A stretch of 64,000 nt of DNA from Tetrapyrgos nigripes (Eukaryota > Basidiomycota > Agaricomycetes > Agaricales > Campanellaceae). The stretch lies in NCBI GenBank assembly GCA_013368315.1, contig JAACJM010000033.1, forward strand, positions 372,001 to 436,000, in the 5' to 3' direction. The translations under genes were made by a program, and so were the position numbers. The notes beneath the pieces were generated by a model. The model worked only from the letters and a program-made list of their open reading frames with translations, did not search any database and had not been told where the DNA came from. Of the stretch, positions 57,934 through 64,000 are shown one piece after another (the stretch's first letter is position 1; each line of letters starts with the position of its first letter).

Positions 57934-59015
57934 GTATGAGATGAGTAATTCAGATCAGCCTGAGGAGATTCCCCAAGAATTTTGAACGGGAGTTCAGGAA
58001 GGACCGTCCGGCGTTATATCTTCGTGATGGCATAAAGCATCCTACTAGTCTGTTCGAAGGAAAGGATGCGCACAGTGGATTCGGCTTCAGGAGGCCATGC
58101 GGTATTGCTTATGAGAGATTGATCTATTTAGTGAGGGTCGTCGTCAGACTGAGGAGTTGGTAACAACGACGATGCGCCTGCATACAACTTGCATGACGAG
58201 AATGCTGACTACATTTGAAGCTTTATTCAGAATTCTGTGGGCGAGAAAGACCATAATCTGACCTTTGAGTACATTGTGATACAGCAGTTAACCTAGGATT
58301 TTGAGAGCAACACGACGAAAAGTGGTTGAAAGAGGCAGTCGCAATTTGCAGTGATGGTGAAAAGCAATAGACGCGTCAGGTAGACTCGTTCCCAGTCCTT
58401 AGAACACGTGAATGGCGGACTTTGAATGGGCAGTCATTGCTTTCAAATTCCGTGCTGGACAATACGCTGAGGTCAAATAGAAGACCGAGTGGGACCGAGT
58501 CTAACTACTTATAAGATGGGGGATCACAAAGTCATTTTCCTACTACAAAGTACACATACAACACTAAGACGCAGCTGGTAAGAACATATGTACTCTATAC
58601 CAGCGAAAGCGAACAACAGATAAAAAAAGTAAAGTGTAAAAGCAGAATAAAGCGTTAAAAACGGATAACGATAACACCACCGAAACATATTTCCTTTTTT
58701 CCCTCGGTCAACTTCAACAGTAGAAATAAACGAGAACAACTTCAAAGACAACTTCAAAGAACAAGGCGATAACGAGACACAATATAATCATGCAATTTGG
58801 TAGTTCAAGGTTTGGACAAGGCGTAGAGTGTAGAGGGTTTTTCAGAATCATTATGTGTGCATGATAACCAGACTGTTCAGCGGTTTGCGTCTCCAATCAT
58901 CATCTGAGGTGAGTAGAACGTGTCAGCCAACCAGTCGACAACCCTACTCAAAGATTCCAACCTACCTTGTCTCAACAAATCAATATCAACACTCGGGTCC
59001 CACGTCGTATCGTAA
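57934..59015. other. Intergenic region, no gene seen
   Basis: About 1 kb with no recognised gene; AT-rich toward 58550-58770. A first exon of the acetyltransferase could lie just above 57934, but I could not define it. Confidence 0.35.
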
Positions 59016-59930
59016 TCACGCCCTTGCCCTCATATCAGGCAAACGCGACCTCCCCTCCCACTCGCTTCCAGGAACCGTCTGCCTCGAGAGACCCAATCCT
59101 CCATTAACGTAGCACATCAAGAAGACGGTAATGATGAGACCACCAGCAACGAGCCAACCCATCCAGGCAAAACCGACAAGGGCAGCGATGATGCGGCAGT
59201 AGGAGAATTCTTGGCACCAGCCAATGGGGAGGTAGATTGCCTGTTTGCGTAGATGTGGGCAGCGAAAGATGAGGGATGAGAGGTGGAGTGGACAAAGTGG
59301 TTGGGATGTCAAGGCTAGTCGTCAGTGAAAGTACAAAACGCGACTAGAACCAGACGTACGGAAACGACAGCAGCACCGGCAATCCAGAGGAGCCAAAGGA
59401 CGAGGAGTATGAGGAGCTCATCACGAAGAAGGCGGATGAGCGGTCGGCTAGTGAAGGTTCCGAAAAGTCTGTGGACGTCAGATAGCAACAGATCAGCGCG
59501 TTATTCGGGCCAAGGACACAGTACACGGAAACGCACATGAAAACACTCCACAAGATGCTGGCTCCAGTAGTTGCGATTACTTCCGCAAGGATTGGTTCTG
59601 TTTTTGCACACAGAGAAGAGCGGGTAGGAAGTCAGTGAGAGGGGCGAAAGGTGGGTAACAAGGTTCAGGAACGGAGCATGTGTATCCGTGAAGATGAAAC
59701 GCACCAAAGTATGGAGCTATCCCAGGCAATGTCAGGGCGTCTTCACCGTGCAAGGTCATGGTGTAGTGAATCCTAGCGGCAGAGAGACCCAGAAGAACAG
59801 CAGAAAAGGCGATCTAGACGTTGGAAAAGACCCGAATGGTCAGTAAATCCCTCTTTTTTCCCCCGAAAGAACGACGGACCAAAACGACATAAAGAAACGT
59901 TCTAACGGGAGCTAGGTTTGGAAACGCCAT
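59016..59930 (-). CDS. MARVEL-domain membrane protein
   Basis: Small four-TM protein. Exon 1 is MAFPNLAPVRTFLYVVL. It splices to IAFSAVLLGLSAARIHYTMT, then LHGEDALTLPGIAPYF. The next exons hold EPILAEVIATTGASILWSVF and RLIRLLRDELLILLVLWLLW-type sequence ending IAGAAVVS. The last exon reads GWCQEFSYCRIIAALVGFAW, then GWLVAGGLIITVFLMCYVNG and LSRQTVPGSEWEGRSRLP. It ends at TGA 59016-59018. The pattern matches basidiomycete MARVEL proteins, thought to act at membrane sites. The exon joins fit GT..AG. Confidence 0.75.
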
Positions 59931-60189
59931 CGCTTCGCATATGCTCGCTGTTTACCTGCTTTTTGAGAGGTAAAAAGTCAGCGACTGGGCCTGCGGGGAA
60001 GATGAGGGGCGAGGAGAAGGGGAACTGAGTCCATCAAATGGCTTTTGAAAAGCCCCACACGTCTCGGCTGCTTTTGGATGCCGGCTACTAAAAGCCGGTC
60101 ATGGGGCCATGTGATCATATGGTCGTTCCTTTTTTACAAACCACCAGCTCTGGACGTGAAGAGGGAATACGATGTCAGTTCTCTAGCCT

Positions 60190-61285
60190 TTATGCAGTAA
60201 CAAACTCACCCTTTCTAAACCAGACGCCGAAGAAAATTTCCTTGTGTCAACGCTGCGATGGATCCATTGTTATCCCTGATAATCTCGACTACCAACGCGA
60301 CTCTCTCCTAGCTCAGCTGCGCGCATTACACTCCAAACGAAGCTCAACTCCCTTGCATACGCGATTCGGTCGAAAAAATTGATACGATGTTGGCAGAATG
60401 TGACCAAGAAATCGCCTTTCTTAACGAGCAGCTCGCCTCACTAGTTGCGTACAAAAAGCGGGTCTCGGAGCTGAAGAAGATGCAGGAATCAGTTCTTTCC
60501 CCGATTCACAAAGCTCCTGTCGAAATAATCGGAGAAATATTTGCCCCCCGGGTTATGAGTACCAGCTTTGGGATTCGTATCCGATGCGGGTTACAGGGCA
60601 TCGGCCTATTTCATCGGACTTGCTTGCAATAGCGCATACATGCTCTACTTGGCGAAACGTTGCTTTGAGTATGGGCGAACTATGGTCATCCTTTGCCATT
60701 TGCATCGATGCGCTACTCAAAGGTTGCAACCATCCCAAATTCCTATCCGAATACCTTCCATATACGAGGAACTCCCCTCTTACCATTCATTTCGAAGCTC
60801 ATAATTCCTCCAATTCATCGCTAGACGGCAAGTACGGGGATACAACTCGAAGCGTGCTTCGTATGCTTCTGAACCATTCATTGGGATGGAAATCCTTGAC
60901 GTTTTCGATGACACCAGGCGTCTATAGTTTGTGTCACAGCGAGTACTTTTTCAAAGCTGGGGATGTCCACCCTGATCAAGGTTCTACGCCGCCCCTTCCC
61001 CCCGTTCTTGGGCGTCTTGATTTGAGGACACCGGGGAATCTTGAAGCAACGTCCATCGGGCTTCCTTTTGCACATTTCGCTCCTCGCATCCGCGAACTCC
61101 CGATTCCCTTTCTTGGTAAAACTTCACCTGGTCTCGGCATCCCTTTACAATCCCTCATATCTCTCACCTTGCAATTTTGGCCTTGGGAGAACGACCAAGA
61201 ATTGATCCGCCTTCTGAACGACTGTATCAACCTCCGGAAACTCATTTTCCAGAACTACGAGGGTCCCTTTGGGGTGGATGGTTAA
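60190..61285 (+). pseudogene. F-box-type gene, decayed
   Basis: The N-terminal frame ISLCQRCDGSIVIPDNLDYQ shifts near 60350-60380 to VEKIDTMLAECDQEIAFLNE, then LSPIHKAPVEIIGEIFA (the F-box start). A C6 run at 60543-60549 shifts again to PPGYEYQLWDSYPMRVTGHR, LAIAHTCSTWRNVALSMGEL and WSSFAICIDALLKGCNHPKF. The last part is LRR-like (GRLDLRTPGNLEATSIGLPF, SLISLTLQFWPWENDQELIR) and stops early at VDG. Such proteins normally reach 450-550 residues. Two frameshifts and the early stop suggest decay; the C6 run could alternatively be an assembly error. Confidence 0.6.
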
Positions 61286-61559
61286 AATGGGAAGAAACTT
61301 CAGAGATGCCGAACAAACAGATGACGAAAATTAAGCTCGAAGAATAGGGGTGTATTGGTAAACAGAAGCAATCTAAACCAAAAAGGCAAACAATGGCGCG
61401 TGTATGTCACCCTGACGCGGCGTGGAGCTTTGGTCTGTCTTTCACCATCACCACCCCTTCGTCCTTCTGTCATTCTTCGACAATTATCTCGGGATTACAG
61501 CACGATATGAACTTAAAAGTCAGCATTATCGGTAGAATTTAATGCGGAAGCTTCGAATT

Positions 61560-62320
61560 CACAGTCAAAGTCTCAAAATTTGTTCTGCCAACCCTGCGAG
61601 GTCGCTTTCCCCATTCCTGACAATCCACATCAGCAATACACGTCTCTCCAGGCCTAGGAAGACTTGACGGACCACACTCCAGATGCAGCCAAACTTGTAT
61701 ATCTGTCTGACTCAGTCAGAAACCTAAACATGTTACTGGCGGAGTACGACAAAGCGATCGCAGCGCTCGAAACGACGGAACAGCTTCTCGCTACACTCAA
61801 GGAACACCGGGTGCATTATGCTCTCATTAGAGATATACAACAGGCCATTGTTTCTTCCATTCCGATCTGCTAGGAACCCTATATTTATGTCGGCGAGGGA
61901 AGATTTTCTGATCAACATTGCTGAGTCCTGACCCACCTACCATCGGACTATTCTTGACATTTATCCAGTGCCAGCCGTTCAAGAATCTCGTCAAGTGGTT
62001 TCAGTTCATTCGAAGTCCAAGTCAGTGATTCAGTGGAGTGTACTCGCCTCGAGCTCCAGGCCCTAAATTCCAGATTTCAATCGTGGTTTTCCCATCACTT
62101 GAGTTGGCCCTAGGGCGGGCTGATGCAGTGGCAGTCGATGCCCGGAGTTCTCAGGCTATTTCATTATTTCCCCTCTGCCATATGATGCAACTTGTCCTTG
62201 CCACCGCGCTTCGTATATGGGCCGATATTTCATTGCCCTTATTGAAAACTGTACTAATCACTGCCAAAGGTGAGTCTGGAACCTCATCCCTTCGAGATCT
62301 GAGATGCTTACGAACATGAT
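61560..62320 (+). pseudogene. Second F-box-type remnant
   Basis: A more eroded relative of the preceding gene. LCQPCEVAFPIPDNPHQQYT matches LCQRCDGSIVIPDNLDYQRD, and after a stop RNLNMLLAEYDKAIAALETT parallels IDTMLAECDQEIAFLNE. Weak similarity may continue to about 62320. Stops and shifts break it throughout. Confidence 0.5.
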
Positions 62321-63601
62321 ACGAATGCGTCTATGGACCGTATGGGCCAAATCAATCCATAGTGGGTGGCCAATGTTTATAAACGGAAGGTTTGCAATGC
62401 GCAAGGTGAAGTTTCTTTTTCTGACGGCGTCGGGTTCTCCGGATTAATTTTAAATTGCAACCTCATGACCTTCTTCGAAATCTCTAGATGTTATGGATAG
62501 CACTTCACATCATGTACGAGGACTGTATGGATTCTGATTCAGAGTCAGAATAATATCATTACTGGAAACACTAGCTTCTACATCCGTCTTTTAGCCAGGG
62601 AACTGAACGCGGCATACAATGGTAATTGTAAATGAGAATTGGAAAATCTGGTGGATCCTCGCGTCTCCTCGCGAGGTTGTGCGGCCCAAGTCTGACGATG
62701 GTTGGCCATGCTCTGCAATCGGCCAGTTAGGTTACGAAAAGAAGAGAAAAACGGAGAAGAATACGCCAAAAAAAAAGTATGTGTTCACTGACCGGAACCA
62801 TCCAAAACCCTTCAAATCATCAAAAACAACAATAAGGCCATAGTATCCCCCTGTGTCCTTCAACATGAATGGCTACTTCAAATCGGTCTTCCGAAAGAGA
62901 ACTTGAAGGAGGAAAGTTAAGGAAAGAGAATTACCGGAGTGGAGTTAGAGCTTGCCTTCTCCTGGAAGGACGTGTCAGTTTAGTGAGAATAAAAGAATAT
63001 TTGAAGGAAGCTGAAGAGACTTACATGGACAGGAAACAGTTGATACAGCCTATTGAGATGAATTTCGTCGTCAGCAAATAGTGAGACGGCATTCCGAAAG
63101 CTAAAAAACTCAACTTGCGGTAGAACTAGCTGTGATACTTACGATGAAGAACGTTTCTAACAGAGAACTACACTCGGGTAAGTGAACGACAGCTCCAAAT
63201 TCACTTTTGAGGGACTCGCTTATTTTGAAGAAGAGGACCCTAGTTTCCAAGCTTGAGGTACATTCCAGCATCTGCTTCTCGTTACGAGTGAGAATTGGAA
63301 AGGATCATTGCCTTGTTGGCACTGTCTCGCGTTCTTGGTCTCTTCAAATGCCAAGGGACAGGTCCTTGACGGCTAGATAGTAAACCAATGCAATTGAGTA
63401 GGTGGGGTGTTCTTGCAGCCTCTGAGAGGCGGCGGGGGGAAGTCGATGCGGGTAGTCGTTGTGGTCGTCGTTTGGAACGCGTGTCACGATCACCGGGTTA
63501 GGGTTAAGGTTAAGTGGGACAGTTCAAGCAGAAAGCGCGTAAGTACGCAGATAAATTACAAATAACAAAAGCAGAGTATAGAGTAGTTTAGGTATCTTGT
63601 C
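62321..63601. other. Gene-free region near window end
   Basis: No convincing exon. A telomere-like run GGGTTAGGGTTAAGGTTAAG lies at 63497-63516. Confidence 0.4.
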
Positions 63602-64000
63602 TCAATTAACACCATTCACCAACTGCAAATCCGTGTGGCACGCAAACATTTCAGTTCCTTGCGGGTTAACGGCTCCTTCTGGGCATTGGAAAGTTTGACC
63701 ACCCTTGATACGATCACAGGTACCTCTGTTCCCTGAAGTGTTCCCATCCAAGCTAGTGAAGTCGAGATTGAACACTCCGGGGGAGTCGGACTTGGGGCGG
63801 ATATCTGTTTGTTGAAAAAAGAGTTCAAGGCAATCAGATAATGTAGAATTGCTAAGGGAATGAAAGTGCACTCACTGATATGCCCTACGGCATCCGTCGT
63901 GACTCCAGTAGGATTACTAGTCGCACTACCAATGGCATCAGGTCCATCGTAGATTTCCAACCTGGTTACCTCCATATCGTCTGGAGCTTTGCTGATATCG
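63602..64000 (-). CDS. C-terminal part of an unknown gene, cut by window edge
   Basis: Two exons are seen on the minus strand. The first, entering from beyond 64000, reads DISKAPDDMEVTRLEIYDGP, then NPTGVTTDAVGHI. After an intron the second is DIRPKSDSPGVFNLDFTSLD, GNRGTCDRIKGGQTFQCPEG and FACHTDLQLVNGVN, then stop. The Cys-containing, glycine-rich end might fit a secreted protein, but I do not recognise the family. Confidence 0.5.

Noticed and set aside
1..64000. CRISPR array, operons or bacterial-type features
   Set aside because: No regularly spaced repeats. Introns and gene families are clearly fungal.

Overview
This window is genomic DNA from a filamentous basidiomycete, most likely an agaricomycete mushroom. 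Genes are compact and split by many short GT..AG introns. Recognisable products are typical of the group: an OrdA-like cytochrome P450, a secreted GMC oxidoreductase, seven-helix DUF6534-like and MARVEL-type membrane proteins, F-box remnants, and a chromodomain Gypsy element. No ribosomal RNA genes, intact tRNA gene, CRISPR array or prokaryotic feature was seen.

Layout. 1-1.76 kb: gene-free DNA holding a small CACTA-like foldback element. 1.76-30.9 kb: a dense, conserved gene block with P450(-), PTPA(-)/KU70(+) divergent pair, a low-complexity protein(-), a DUF6987-like protein(+), an SDR(+), a GMC oxidoreductase(-), a four-TM protein(-), cytidine deaminase(-)/glycine-cleavage T protein(+) divergent pair, a DUF6534-like membrane protein(+), and coronin(-). 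28.9-52.8 kb: a tandem family of four class V PLP enzymes (isopenicillin-N-epimerase/EGT2-like), all on the minus strand. Copies 1-3 look intact. Copy 4 is broken.

36.4-53.4 kb is a transposon-rich block. A LINE (copy A, minus) abuts the broken end of enzyme copy 4. A chromodomain Gypsy LTR element sits inside the LINE, flanked by 5-bp duplications. A 1.07-kb TIR element sits inside the Gypsy pol gene, flanked by 10-bp duplications. Removing each insertion restores an uninterrupted reading frame across the junction, so the order of events can be read directly. The rebuilt LINE has the domain order endonuclease - RNase H - reverse transcriptase - zinc finger, whereas RNase H normally lies after the reverse transcriptase. 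Two shorter LINE fragments (B and C) flank it. A separate 2.4-kb insertion, carrying an intron-rich gene of an expanded agaricomycete family, sits after codon 5 of enzyme copy 4 between 7-bp duplications. The retroelements are strongly CpG-poor. Their frames are broken mainly at TGA codons that fit former CGA codons, and the LINE active-site Asp-Asp reads Asn-Asn, which points to methylation-driven deamination of silenced DNA. Enzyme copy 4 shows the same changes.

53.4-64 kb: an NAD(P)-dependent reductase(-), a GNAT-like acetyltransferase(-, possibly decaying), a MARVEL-domain protein(-), two decaying F-box-type genes(+), and the C-terminal part of an unknown gene at the window edge(-). Gene calls were made by eye from splice signals and family motifs, so individual exon edges are approximate.
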